DNA of 64,000 bases from Perca fluviatilis (GCF_010015445.1 NC_053114.1:33249025-33313024), one strand, 5' to 3'; counted from the stretch's first letter, positions 11,484-22,251 are shown. Notes: generated from the sequence alone by a model not told the origin. Program-made: numbers and translations.

Positions 11484-13032
11484 TAGGGCTGGGTGATATG
11501 GAGAAAATCAGATATCACAATGTTCTTGACCAAATTCCTCGATATCGATATTGCGGCGATATTCGAGGGTTGACAATTGACCCTTTGCTAAGCCACGCCC
11601 TCCTTAGTTACTGTTGCTACGCCTGACAAGCTTTCGTGCCTGGCACGTCTATTACAGTATGTATGCACCGGTGTCAGACATTCCCAAGGAGATAATTAGT
11701 ATTTTTTGGCGAACAGGTGAAATATCTGAGAGAGCAAGACAAAAAAGGACTGCAGCATGCATTCGAGGGATATATCCACAACATAATATGCAACCCATTA
11801 GCGAATAATGTCATCAAAATTGAATGTGTTTGTAGCTTGAAGCTAGCGCCGACCGCTGATTAGCTTACAACGCTAGTATTCGGGGCACAGGGAAAGTAAA
11901 AACAAATTGCTATTTATACCACTAAAAAGGCTCAAATATCACCACACGTCAACGGGAGTATAATGAGGGTCCCTAGATGTTAACCGAAGCATTGAGAAAA
12001 TTGTAAGTGTACAGACAGTTTATTAAAAAGATAGATTAGAAAGACCGTAGCTCCCAAGACGGCGGCCGCCTGTATACGACAACGCGACTGTCTTTATAAT
12101 CTCTCTTTCTTCAATCTATTTCTCAATGCTTCTGTTAACATTTAGGGACCCTCGTTATGCTACCGTTGAAGTGTGGTGTTATGTTGAGCCTTTTTAGTGG
12201 TATAAATAGCGATTCCCTATGCCCCGAATACTAGCTAGCGTTGTAAGCTAATCAGCGGTCCGCACTAGCTTGTTTCAAGCTACTAACACATTCGATTAGC
12301 ATGAAAACATGTACCAAAGAGCGATCGAGTGGGTACACATCTGTTATTATCCTCTAGGTTCGTTTTGCACCGGAATTGTCCTTTATTTTGCGTTCAAATA
12401 TATGCATTATGAACAAAGAACGTCATTATTTCCAAGCAATGCTGTGCTGAGTTAGCTAGCTAGCTAACATTAGCGTGTTCTAGCCTTGGAGCAAACGTAG
12501 CTAGCTAAGTGTTTTTGTTAATCTTGTCGACATTTAGTTGTGAATGGGGCCTCCCACACTGCTTGATACACACCCGGCATTTCTCCCCTTGGGTTTCGGG
12601 AAGGGAACAAATTCCACCACTGTCCAAGCTTTCGAGTGAGGGAAACACTTCGGCGTGTTTCCCTCACTCGAAAGCTTGACAGACCTCCTGCGCCTAGTTA
12701 CGGTTGCTAAGACACGATTGGCCTGTGGCGGTTTTCGGCGTGGCTTAGCGATGGGTCAATTGGTGCTTTAACAAAATATCCTCATACTAAGATTTTAGAT
12801 AAATAATCATCAGTAATGTGGACATAATGTCTAAGTGGGGAAAAAGGCAAATAATAGAACAGCTAGAACAATCTGGTAAGTTCAGAAAAGTAAATCACTT
12901 TACTGTAATGCAGCCTTTAAAACCAGGAAAAGACCACACATGTCTTATCACGATATTACCATATCCAAAATCTAAGACGATATAGTCTCATATCACGATA
13001 TCGATATAATATCGATATATTGCCCAGCCCTA
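11484..13032. mobile_element. Foldback hAT-type element immediately 5' of the cry5 start exon
   Basis: The ends TAGGGCTGGGTGATAT and ATATTGCCCAGCCCTA are inverted repeats. They are bounded by perfect 8-bp duplications CTCTAGAC (11476-11483 and 13033-13040), as in hAT insertions. Both ends carry clusters of CGATAT. Inside are long inverted arms (about 11821-12010 against 12105-12295), a second outer pair (about 11568-11612 against 12737-12765) and a separate perfect hairpin at 12625-12678. No transposase frame is present, so it is non-autonomous. The perfect duplication implies a fairly recent insertion. It sits in the presumed first intron of cry5. Confidence 0.88.
12625..12678. repeat. Perfect 24-bp-stem hairpin inside the hAT element
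   Basis: CAAGCTTTCGAGTGAGG...AACAC is followed by the six-base loop TTCGGC and the exact reverse complement, giving a 24-bp perfect stem. It could extrude as a cruciform or fold in RNA. It lies apart from the element's long foldback arms. Confidence 0.9.
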
Positions 13033-13183
13033 CTCTAGACTCTTTCTTTATTCCACTATGAGCCATAAAGGAGGTATATGGGCAGAATTACACAGGCATT
13101 ATATGCAAAAGTTGAACTGGGTGGAAGATAGTAGATTCAGTGAAGTCTAAAACACAAAGTGTATTATAACCTGCACGTTCAAA

Positions 13184-13204
13184 CAAACAAACAAACAAAC
13201 AAAC
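13184..13204 (+). repeat. (AAAC)n microsatellite
   Basis: Five or so CAAA/AAAC units. It lies in the presumed first intron of cry5. Confidence 0.85.
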
Positions 13205-13430
13205 AATATGAGCTTAAGTCCTTTAGGTTTTACAGAATTGCTTGAAATAGATACATTTGGAAGTTCTGGGCATCGACTAAAATTCATGCACCTAATTCTT
13301 AGACCCCCAAGACGACACAGTTGCAAAAACAATGCATTTGTCAACAATATAAGAAAATGCCGCACCGTCAATGAGTTACATGCACAAGTTAAGCACAAAT
13401 GATACACAGCTGTGTAGCGAAGCGTTACCT

Positions 13431-13600
13431 TAATAGTGCCTTAAAACCATAAACAGTTAGAATACCACTTGGTCGATGATGTTTGGTAACCAGTGGCACG
13501 TTGACTTGTGTTACAAAACGGGAAGCTGAATCACAACGTCACTAGCAAAATCAGCCAACCAGAGAAGAGCTAGTGAAGCACGTGTAGCCCCAGCAGTTTA
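13431..13600 (-). promoter_or_regulatory. Candidate cry5 promoter and 5' untranslated exon
   Basis: Read on the minus strand, a perfect E-box CACGTG (13584-13579) is followed by a CCAAC/GTTGG motif, a TGACGT CRE half-site and TTTTGTAAC (13519-13511). The last is one base off the D-box TTATGTAAC. A candidate exon then ends at TTAAG followed by GTAACG (about 13430). Fish light-inducible clock and photolyase genes are known to use E-boxes and D-boxes, so this combination fits a cry5 promoter. The start site and exon limits are inferred. Confidence 0.4.
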
Positions 13601-13881
13601 TCAGTTTATACACCAGATGTCACTATTGTGCAATCAATACTAGCTGTGCTGCAAGTTACCTCAGTTAAAAATTATCAAAAAAAAAAAAGAAAAGGTGGTC
13701 GTGGGCAGATTCTTGAATGGAAATGTGCAGGCTCTGTGTCCTCCACGTTGACTATCCATGAGGGAGGAGCAACAAGCAGTAAGCTACAAGGAGAATAATA
13801 CTCACCACAACACGCTGAGATCTTGTGCTATTCAACATATGGCGTTGTCGCAATGAGAAACCTACCAGCCCATCGTAGCTC

Positions 13882-13953
13882 GCCGTGATCGTATAGTGGT
13901 TAGTACTCTGCGTTGTGGCCGCAGCAACCCCGGTTCGAATCCGGGTCACGGCA
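13882..13953 (+). tRNA. tRNA-His (GTG), copy 1
   Basis: A 72-base tRNA gene. The acceptor stem is GCCGTGA with TCACGGC, plus discriminator A. The anticodon arm is CTGCG, loop TTGTGGC (anticodon GTG), CGCAG. The T arm is CCCGG TTCGAAT CCGGG. As in eukaryotic nuclear histidine tRNAs, the extra 5' G and the CCA are not encoded. The internal A and B boxes are intact, and a TTTT pol III stop lies at 13986-13989. It is the first of three identical genes. Confidence 0.97.
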
Positions 13954-14068
13954 TTGCGGGTCAATGTCACGGCAGATGGGCTGTATTTTGATAAGATTAT
14001 TGCAGTGTGTTGCTGTCACTGATAAATTCGCTTATTAACCACTAACACTCGCCAGCTCGTCGTAGCTC

Positions 14069-14140
14069 GCCGTGATCGTATAGTGGTTAGTACTCTGCGT
14101 TGTGGCCGCAGCAACCCCGGTTCGAATCCGGGTCACGGCA
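14069..14140 (+). tRNA. tRNA-His (GTG), copy 2
   Basis: Identical over all 72 bases to the copy at 13882, with the same anticodon loop and stems. It lies 187 bases downstream in the same orientation, with its own downstream TTTT. Confidence 0.97.
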
Positions 14141-14255
14141 TTGCGGGTCAATGTCACGGCAGATGGGCTGTATTTTGATAAGATTATTACTTTGTGTTGC
14201 TATCACTGATGGATCCGCTTATTAACCCTAAACTTTCGCCAGCTCGTCGTAGCTC

Positions 14256-14327
14256 GCCGTGATCGTATAGTGGTTAGTACTCTGCGTTGTGGCCGCAGCA
14301 ACCCCGGTTCGAATCCGGGTCACGGCA
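14256..14327 (+). tRNA. tRNA-His (GTG), copy 3
   Basis: Identical over 72 bases to the other two copies, again at a 187-base step. The flanks of this unit carry a few substitutions relative to copies 1 and 2, while the tRNA body does not. Confidence 0.97.
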
Positions 14328-14479
14328 TTGCGGGTTAATGTCACGGCAGACGGGCTGTATTTTGATAAGATTATTGCTCTGTGTTGCTATTACTGATAAA
14401 CCCGCTTATTAACACTAACATTCGTCTTTTTCCTACATGGGACGATTTTGAACATGAAAGACATGTGGTCTTAGTGGTG

Positions 14480-15070
14480 GAATGTAAGTAACGTTGCTGT
14501 AGCCCAGTAGGTCTACAAATTCGATGTACTTGAGTAGGCTAGTAGTATTTCCATTTTATGCAGATTTAGGCATACTAGCCTACACCACAGGCAAATATGT
14601 ACTCTTAAGTTACTTGTCAGATTTCATTTTTTCACACCCCTCAAACTATCTCCAAATGTGTTGATTTTGAACGTTCGTTGTAGTCTGTCATCTGAAGGAT
14701 TAGGATGGGTTTATGGGTTGAGCAAATTCTCAACAACAAAAAAAGACAGAAAAATAAAACAAAGTTGTAATCGGAGTTGTTTAGGGATGCATTGCTGTAA
14801 ACTACTTAACAGCATATACAATTATTAAAAATGAGGACAACCTTAAACATCTACAGCAGTAAAATGCAACAATGCACCTGCAAATATTAATCCGAAAACG
14901 TCATAGTAAAACTCTGAAAGGACATAAGTCTACTACAAAATGAGTTTTACTTTCGATACTTTGAGTAGCACCTACTTTTACTTGAATAATATATAAAAAT
15001 AAGGTTTTGAATGCAGAAGCCTACTTTTACTTGTAGTGGAGTAGGCCTATTTGCCCGGTGTTGTAGGCCT
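14480..15070. repeat. Degenerate interspersed repeat rich in ACTTGAGTA / TACTTTTACTT
   Basis: Segments such as GATGTACTTGAGTAGG, GAGTTTTACTTTCGATAC and CCTACTTTTACTTGTAGTGG match, in inverted orientation, the repeat at 62740-63605. It is a widespread fish-type interspersed sequence with no coding potential. The limits are approximate. Confidence 0.5.
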
Positions 15071-16100
15071 AGCCTATATGGGCTACTTTAGGCCAAGTAG
15101 GCCTAAAGGATCTACAGTAAATACTTCTACATTATTTAGCCTTCCTTAATGTTTGTCCCCCCCCCACACACACACACACACACACTTTATTGTACTAACC
15201 GTAATACACCACCAGATGGAAACCCAATCAAGGAAACCGGAAAACGATAGGCTACGTAATAGGTTGGCTCAAACTCATTCAACAGACCCGTCTGTGCAGT
15301 AGGCTAGTATTAGGATAGTAAAAGTAGCCTTCTCCTGACAGAAATTGCTCTCAGGAAAAGCGGATAACCGTCAAGATAGGCTATAGCCAGGCTAGGGGGC
15401 ATTTGTTTGCATGGAACTGTAACCTTTGAGCAAATTGAACCCCCATTGGTTTAAAAGAGCTCAATCAATGCCTTCTGCTGGTAGGTCTCCGGTTAAAATT
15501 CGTGAATGTAGCCTAAGTAGAATGCTAACTTTTATAACATAGACCTAATTTAGTTTACATTTTTTACATTCCACAATTTTGCAAGCCCAAATTGGCACTT
15601 CTATCAAACTGACACTGGTTACATGAGGCATCAAGGCTACAGTGTAGGCCTAATCAGATAGAAACAATGTTTCTCTCTTGTTTTCCATGGCTGTAACGCA
15701 GAGCCGTGCTGACTACATGACAAGGACAGGTAATCAACCTGTGGAGAAAACAATGTTAAAGTGTGTTGCTGCCTTCACGTCCTGTCGGAAATATCACGAT
15801 GAAACAAAAACCGCGAGCCAACAATGTGTAGGCCTAGCCCAGGCTAGGCAGGCGTGGTATGCAATGTGTTCTAATTGTAGGCTAGGCTACATGTGTTTAA
15901 AAAGCCTCGGTGCCTCGTGATTAAATGTTGAATGTCAGCTATCAGTTCGCTCATCAACTTCTAAAAGCTGAGTTATTATCACAGACTGTATACAACTGCG
16001 TTATTCTTCATACACATGTGGCTGTAGTCACGACGAACCTCAGACTATCGGAATTTCTGCACCAGTCGTTAACTCTGTGAAGGCAGCATCTCAGTCATTG
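15071..16100. other. Upstream flank of frmd5 with no recognised gene
   Basis: It contains a short C run with (CA)n at about 15161-15185 and many AGGCCTA / TAGGCTA motifs. An 80-codon open frame at 15678-15920 has no family resemblance and is not called. Confidence 0.5.
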
Positions 16101-16309
16101 CTTCCGTTGGCTGACAAACTCGCCACTCACCGTCCTCAGCCCGCCCAGAAGCATTCAGAGCGGCATGGCAACGGCGACGAGACAGGGGGAGAAGGTGTGG
16201 CGAGGGGTGACAGTCTAACCGGACCAGAGAGAGTGCAGCAGCAGTAGCACTATTTCCACTCTTGGCTGACTCAAGAAACGCACCGTGTGGGACCTCGGCC
16301 AGTCAGCAG

Positions 16310-16380
<71 letters not shown>

Positions 16381-16556
16381 CACGCACACACTGATAAAAC
16401 GATGCACCACCGCCGCCGCTCCGCACAGTCGCTGCCGCTGACCAGGTGTTGGACTAAACAACAGGGACGTCATTAACGTGACATAAGATAGGCTACAACT
16501 TGTATGTATGTGCTGTGCGCCCATCTCCCTGGTCCCGTACACAGACGACCGTGAAG
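16101..16556 (+). promoter_or_regulatory. Candidate promoter and 5' UTR of frmd5
   Basis: The sequence becomes more G+C- and CpG-rich (for example GGCAACGGCGACGAGAC at about 16168) just upstream of the frmd5 start exon. It includes the long (CA)n at 16311-16391, which would lie in the promoter or 5' leader. No TATA box was recognised. The limits are approximate. Confidence 0.4.
16311..16391 (+). repeat. (CA)n microsatellite upstream of the frmd5 start
   Basis: About 40 CA units with two CACGCA interruptions near the right end. It ends 165 bases before the frmd5 ATG. Confidence 0.95.
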
Positions 16557-16658
16557 ATGCTGAGTCGACTGATGAGCAGCAGCATCAGGAGTCTGGACAG
16601 GGAATGCAATTGCACTGTGAGGCTGCTGGACGACTCGGAGTACACCTGCACGATTCAG
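16557..16658 (+). CDS. frmd5: First coding exon of FERM domain-containing protein 5 (frmd5), partial gene
   Basis: FRMD5 is a membrane-cytoskeleton adaptor with an N-terminal FERM domain and a C-terminal membrane segment, linked to cell-cell adhesion. The exon encodes exactly 34 residues. [16 protein letters not shown] is followed by the start of the FERM F1 lobe, [16 protein letters not shown]. The family counterpart begins MLSRLM and has [16 protein letters not shown]; the closest paralogue, FRMD3, instead reads CTIRLLDDSEISCHIQ. The exon ends in phase 0 at CAG followed by GTTAGT. The ATG has A at -3. An in-frame ATG at 16500 would add 19 residues but has a poorer context and no family support. 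The next FERM exon was not found to the right edge, so intron 1 is at least 47 kb if this is the expressed gene. The a or b paralogue is unresolved. Confidence 0.88.
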
Positions 16659-18076
16659 GTTAGTGGGGGGGCCAACATTTCCTGTCTCTCAAATCACCTT
16701 GTTTTGGGGGACGTGCTATTGACACGTAATGAGGCAGCTGGTCAGGTAAAATGACTTTCCCATAACACATCTCTCTCCTCTCATTCTGCTGCAAAGGATG
16801 TGTCATCCTACCTTAACTCCATGCAGTGTCACAAAAATATATTTGAATGTTGCTATATGTGTTTATGGCCAGACGTCTGTCATCAATGGACTGCAGATGC
16901 TTTCGTCAGAGACCCTACTTGTGTGGACATCATGATGTGCATTGCGTAGCAGAATCAAGGATTATTAATTAGCACTATTTCGAATTTCCAACAGAAGACT
17001 AAATAAAATCTCTTTTTAAGCGTTTGTCATTACAGCATGCCTCTCGCATGCATGGATTTCAATGCATTATGAAACAAAGCTGCATAATCTGATTTTGAAT
17101 GATTTTAGTGGAGGGCTCAGAGAGGATTTCTGGATCCTCTGGGTGCGTGAGACAGGCGGAGACATTATAGGTTTTTGTTCTATAACCAGAGGATCTTTGG
17201 TGTTTTTTGGATTCTAATTAGTCTAAATAGAGGGTGGGCATCTTACCTTGTCTCAAAGTAGGCTCGGTGTCATACCCCTATTTGTCAATTTGCCCTTCAG
17301 ACTGACCCTGGGTTTTTGACCATGGGGTATCATTTTGCTATGCTTTTTGGACCCCAGGAAGAATATCTGCTGTTTTGATGTACTGTAATGGGATTCATTA
17401 TCTGAAAACCTCTTATCCCTTTGGTGTTCGCATTTTATGAAGACTCAATCCACCTGCAGCAAAACCCAACCAATTTAAACTTTCTTAGGACTATAAAGGG
17501 TGAAAGCATGGGTGATAAATATAAGGGGCGGCAAAGGCGTTTCCTCTGCCCAATCTATTTTAGTTTCTTATCAACAATTTCGGTAGAATCTCTTCCGTTA
17601 CTTAAACCAGCTGAAATAGTGCTGTAGGAGGAAACACAATAACCAGTTTAGCTCCTACTACATGATGCAGTAAAGCTGCATGTGGGAAATGTTTAGCTCT
17701 AAATCAAAGTAGCTTTTAAAGTGGTATGAGTGCATGCCTTTGCTCTAATGCTGAGAGCTCCACTGAGTTTTTACTACCCTGAATCTCACTTTGTGGTTAT
17801 TTGTTTCAGCTCTGACGGTTATCCATCGAGTCCATCATTATTTTTTTATGTGTTTTTGATACAGTGGCAGAGAAGCATTGATTCTATTTTATAATGACTT
17901 CTGAGGCTGTAATCTGTAGCACTGTTGTACAGGAAGAACTAAGGTAGAAGTTCTGGTTACTTGGTGTAGATTAGTGTATTTTGTTCCTTTTGGCAGGTTT
18001 ATTGATAGGTTGCCCATGTAATCTGGTTATTGATTAATTCTGCAGACTGTATTAGACAATCAGGCATGCAGGCAGT

Positions 18077-18093
18077 CAGTCAGTCAGTCAGTC
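18077..18093 (+). repeat. (CAGT)n microsatellite
   Basis: Four tandem CAGT units within GCAGTCAGTCAGTCAGTC. Confidence 0.8.
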
Positions 18094-19028
18094 CCTTATG
18101 CATTAAGTCCCTTGCAGACTTGTTTCGAAGCATTTCTCTTTATTTCTTGTACTTCTTGAGTTGTCTCCAAAATCAATGGTATTGACATGAATGAAGGTGA
18201 GACATGACTGGGGTCAGTAAACACGCTGTGTGTTTATAAGTGAGAGAGCAGAGGAGTAAGAGCAAGTGACTAATGTCTATTACTTCCTTTGTAAATCAAG
18301 TGCGTGTGTGCATCCCTGCAATGGCTTTAGTGCGGCTACATCATTGAGATGTCTGTGGCCGTTTGAGTTACTGGAGCTGCGTTTGAAGCTGTTACTCAAA
18401 GGGATTCCATTGCTGCTGAATCAGAGATGACAGCGCACAAAGACCATCACTACCTGTTCACTTCTCGGATCTGACGGCAAAACAAGCCTTTCAACATCCA
18501 ACAACGTGAAGTGGCACTGCTCGGGGGACAAATGAAATGGGGATTTTACGCCAGTCCTCGTTTTGTGTTTCATGATTGTGTTAAATGAGATTTCATACAT
18601 GTGTCATGTTTTTAATTTAATGTGTGTGGGACTAACTATGCAGTCAAATGGTCGTGGTAGTGAGTTTTTGTCCCTGAGGTTAACTTTCTATCAATTCCAT
18701 TTTGACAAATGGAAATGCTTTGTTGTTGATGCAACTTTACAACTTAACTTTTAGTTGTAATGTTTTATAAGCAAAACACTAAGTATATTTCTGCCTTCTG
18801 ACTGCAGGGGAAGGCAGTTTGTGTAGTGTTTTTTCTGATGCGTTGTGTTTACCAAAGTACAGCCCGCACTTGTTCCCCATTGACTTTTGAGCAGCTCCTT
18901 CACCCATGATTCAAAGTGTTTGGCTGTCAAGATATGCTGATCCCACCCTTTTTACAAGTGAAAACACACAGCAGGGACCGAATTCTTAATTTCCAGTGGA
19001 GCTTCTATTGAGAGGGATTAGCTCTTTA

Positions 19029-19081
19029 TTGGCATATTTCATTATTTCCACCATGGGAAATAATGAAATACAGTATGCCAT
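19029..19081. repeat. Imperfect inverted repeat (hairpin)
   Basis: TGGCATATTTCATTATTTCC is answered, after six bases, by GGAAATAATGAAATA, a short bulge and TATGCCA. The stem is about 20 bp with one bulge. Its origin is unknown; it may be a transposon remnant. Confidence 0.75.
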
Positions 19082-20296
19082 TATTTCACACTATGGGGCT
19101 TTTGATGAAGCACAACTGTTCTAAATGAAAACATAAATAGGATCATCGGCTTAATCAATTGGCTATTGTTTACAGCAGTGTCACCATTTATTTGCTGGCA
19201 TTAGAATATGTGAACATGACATTTGGGGAGTTATATAATTATGTTTTACACAAAGCGTCTGCAAAGCTAAATAAAACTGGTGAACATTTAATTTTTCATC
19301 TCCATAAAGGACATCACAGTGACCTTACTGGAGCATGACAACATTGTGGGCTCACTGAAAATGGGAGCCGAAGCCTGCTGTCCTTGTCCTGCACACCTTG
19401 GAGATGTGGCCCAGAATAAAGTCCCCTCCTGGGGCTCAACAATGGTCACACTCTCCATTTAGCTCAATTAGCCTACAAACTGCTGCTGTTATACTGAAAT
19501 CTCATCATAGTGCAAGATGGTTGATATGACCTTCAGAAATGGAAAATAAAAAGTACTGTAGGGGCAGCGCGGAGTGGAATATGAAGCCAGCCAGGCAAAG
19601 ATAAGGAGAACAAATCCTGTTTTTTAAAATGGACACTGGGGCCCAGACCACCTGCTTTGCCCGTCAGTTTGCAGTTGCCTGCCAGCCTCATCAGATTTAC
19701 CTCACCTATACTTTGTGCCTGCTCCCCCTCTCCTACTGATGACATTGTTGCTGATTACATCATGACCCTGGAAGCAAGGGAATACTTGTGTTTATTGATT
19801 TATCCTGCTCTTTTAACACCATTCATTCCTCCAGGATATTCACAGGCTTCTAACAGTCACAATACACTCTGTTAAAGCCTCAATCCAGGATTAATTGGTG
19901 GGTGGAAAAGGTGGAAGAAGAAGCATCTGGAAGCCCTAGACAGGCACAGGATCAGGAGTGGTAGTTTAGCCACATGATGTTGGTGGTGAACATAAGCAAA
20001 AAGGTGTACCAGAAGCTATTTTTGAAGTTAGAAGATACCAGCCCCAGTGCAATGGAGGGTGCTGTCTCACTATACAGGGTCTGGCAATAATAGAGCTTTG
20101 ACATGGGAAACACTGGCCACTTCCTCCAAGTAAAAGTGTGAATCTTCCAGCTAAATGTGGTTGGAGAAAGACCTGTTTTCTGCCATAGCACTTGACTGAG
20201 AAGTGTCAGCAGGGTACGCATCGGTTTAGAGATTCGTACAGCCTTAGAGATTTTGCTCTAGCATTCATACCAAGGTTTCTATCCCTTTATCTGGTG

Positions 20297-20677
20297 TAGG
20301 GCTGCACAGTTAATCTCAATTTTATGGAAATTGCAATATAGACTAGTGCAATATCCAAAACGCAGGGGGGCTCAATATTTGTTAAAGGCAAAATATATGT
20401 CAAAGCATTCTGAAGTATCTAAAGTATTCTGGTCCTGCAGAGATCTCCTAGCCTACAAATCGTGTCCTACAGACTGAAGAAAAACATCTTTGTATGGTAC
20501 AGATTACAGTATAATCATTTCATTTTTTAAATTTTAATATTTTTCAATGAAAATAAGAATAATGACACAAAATGTGGATGATACAAAAATGATAATTCCC
20601 TCCAATATCCTCAATCCTATCGCAATATCATTTAAAATAATTGCAATTAGATATTTTCCTCATATCGTGCAGCCCTA
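20297..20677. mobile_element. hAT-like MITE (TAGGGCTGCAC family)
   Basis: The ends are TAGGGCTGCACAGTTAAT and ATATCGTGCAGCCCTA. The flanking duplications ATCTGGTG at 20289-20296 and 20678-20685 are perfect. Length is 381 bp, non-coding, with A+T-rich CAATATC motifs inside. The exact duplication marks a clean, probably recent insertion. Confidence 0.88.
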
Positions 20678-20744
20678 ATCTGGTGTATTTGGCCATTGTG
20701 GGCAGTGTTGCAAATTAATCATGAATGTATTTATATAATCGTGA

Positions 20745-21069
20745 ATGGATTTCATCCAAAGTGTTGTACATTTTGCCTCTCATTCAACCATTCACAGACA
20801 CACTCACACACTGATGGCGGTAGACTACCATGCAAGGCACTGGCCTAACCAGAGGGAGCAGTATGGGGTTCGTGCTCAAGGACACTTTGACATGTGGACA
20901 TAAGGAACCAGATATCGGCTCTACCTGCTGAGCCACGGCCGCCCGTTCATACACACCGATGGCGCAGCATCGGGGGGTAATTTGGGGTTCAGTCTCTTGC
21001 CCAAGACACTTCGACTTCAACTAGACTGCATGGCTTGAACCATCGACCGCTCTACCACCTAAGCCACAA
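20745..21069 (-). mobile_element. tRNA-derived SINE sequence, apparently two tandem heads
   Basis: On the minus strand there are two tRNA-like heads. One is near 20925-20944 (GGCTCAGCAGGTAGAGCC in inverse) and one near 21040-21069 (TTAGGTGGTAGAGCGGTCGA in inverse). Each is followed by the body motif CCTTGAGCAC or CTTGGGCAAGA, and one by GAACCCCAAATT. The layout matches the SINE at 34433. It may be two nested or adjacent copies. Confidence 0.6.
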
Positions 21070-22251
21070 GTGTTGTCTGTGTAGCCTAAGCCTGATATAT
21101 CTTTTCTCAGAACTCCATTTTTGTCCAAAAACATTTAGCAACACTTTAAACAGCCACAGCGTTGCACAGGGTGACATGTTCCTTAATTATGATGAACAAG
21201 GGCACTGTAGAGCCAATCCCATATAACCCTTCCTGGTGTCAAAACTATACAATATATATATAGGAAGGGAAAGAGAGTGCAAGTGTCTCCATGACAGATT
21301 AGTCATGGAGGAGAATGAGAGTTTTACAGAATTGTGTGATTATTAGCATATAGTTCGGAGAGTTTACTGCATTTGTGTCCTAATGCTTTAAATTACTGTC
21401 CATCTTGTTATTGTTGTCCTGGAAATAATTTACAGTGTGTCTTTCGTTATGATTCAGCAATAGATCTTTTAACATATAGTCACTGTATTTAAAGAAATGC
21501 ACAAATACAGGGATTATTTAGATCTATGTTTGAATTATTATGGAGTGTGGTTAAGCAGCTATGGTCTACCACTGTTAATCAGCAGCAGCTCATTAGATAA
21601 CACAGAAGAGCAGGATAATCACCCCTTTGCCCCACATTCCGTATAGTTACTTTTAATGAGTTAATTATAGGAACATGCATGTTATGTGATTTAAATACAT
21701 CCATGTCATGGACTCTAAAATATAGATCACACACTTAATCTAACATTTTTAATTGAGTAAACATAATGTTGAACAAGGTTTACTATCAGAGTAAAAATTC
21801 GATGCAGATACTGTGGCCCATTTGCTCTAAATTAATATTCCTACCAAGAACCAAAAGATGTACTGTATCTCAGAGATGGAAAGCAAGAAAATCATTGATC
21901 CAGAGAGACGTACCTCATCACTGTGAGTGAGTGGTTCAGTCACCTGGCACCAACTTAGATCCTTTAGAGTCCACCAATGAAATTAGGGCCGTTCTTTTGA
22001 AGCCAAATGCAGAATTTGGAAGGAGCTCCTCTCGTTTTGCGTTGTGAATGCATTATTGAAATAAGTTGCTCTTGTCTCCCAAGTGGTCTCTCTGCACTCA
22101 TATTGTTTTCTTCTCAGTGTGCACTGCTAAAATTGGAATAGAGGTTGTAACATTTTGTTTTCATGCATGCGAGGGTCTGCTTATGTGAGTATGTTGCCTT
22201 CACCTCCTAACTAAAATAGTAATGGCTTGCATCTTACCCCTAAGTCATACA

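Larger units (their letters stand above)
13860..14425 (+). repeat. Three 187-bp tandem units each carrying tRNA-His
   Basis: The tRNA starts are spaced exactly 187 and 187 bases. Upstream (CGTAGCTCGCCGTGATC) and downstream (ATGTCACGGCAGA, TATTTTGATAAGATTAT) sequences repeat with only scattered changes. This shows local tandem duplication between the cry5 and frmd5 promoters. Confidence 0.9.

Noticed and set aside
13860..14425. CRISPR-like or satellite array
   Set aside because: The regular 187-bp spacing is explained by tandem duplication of a tRNA-His gene. The repeats are long and eukaryotic, with no spacers.
16557..16658. Calling the FERM exon frmd3
   Set aside because: FRMD3 has a different N-terminus and CTIRLLDDSEISCHIQ; this exon matches the FRMD5 pattern at nearly every position.
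19952..20221. 89-codon minus-strand open frame with aromatic-rich sequence
   Set aside because: It has no family resemblance I can name and no flanking exon signals. It is kept out as a chance frame.
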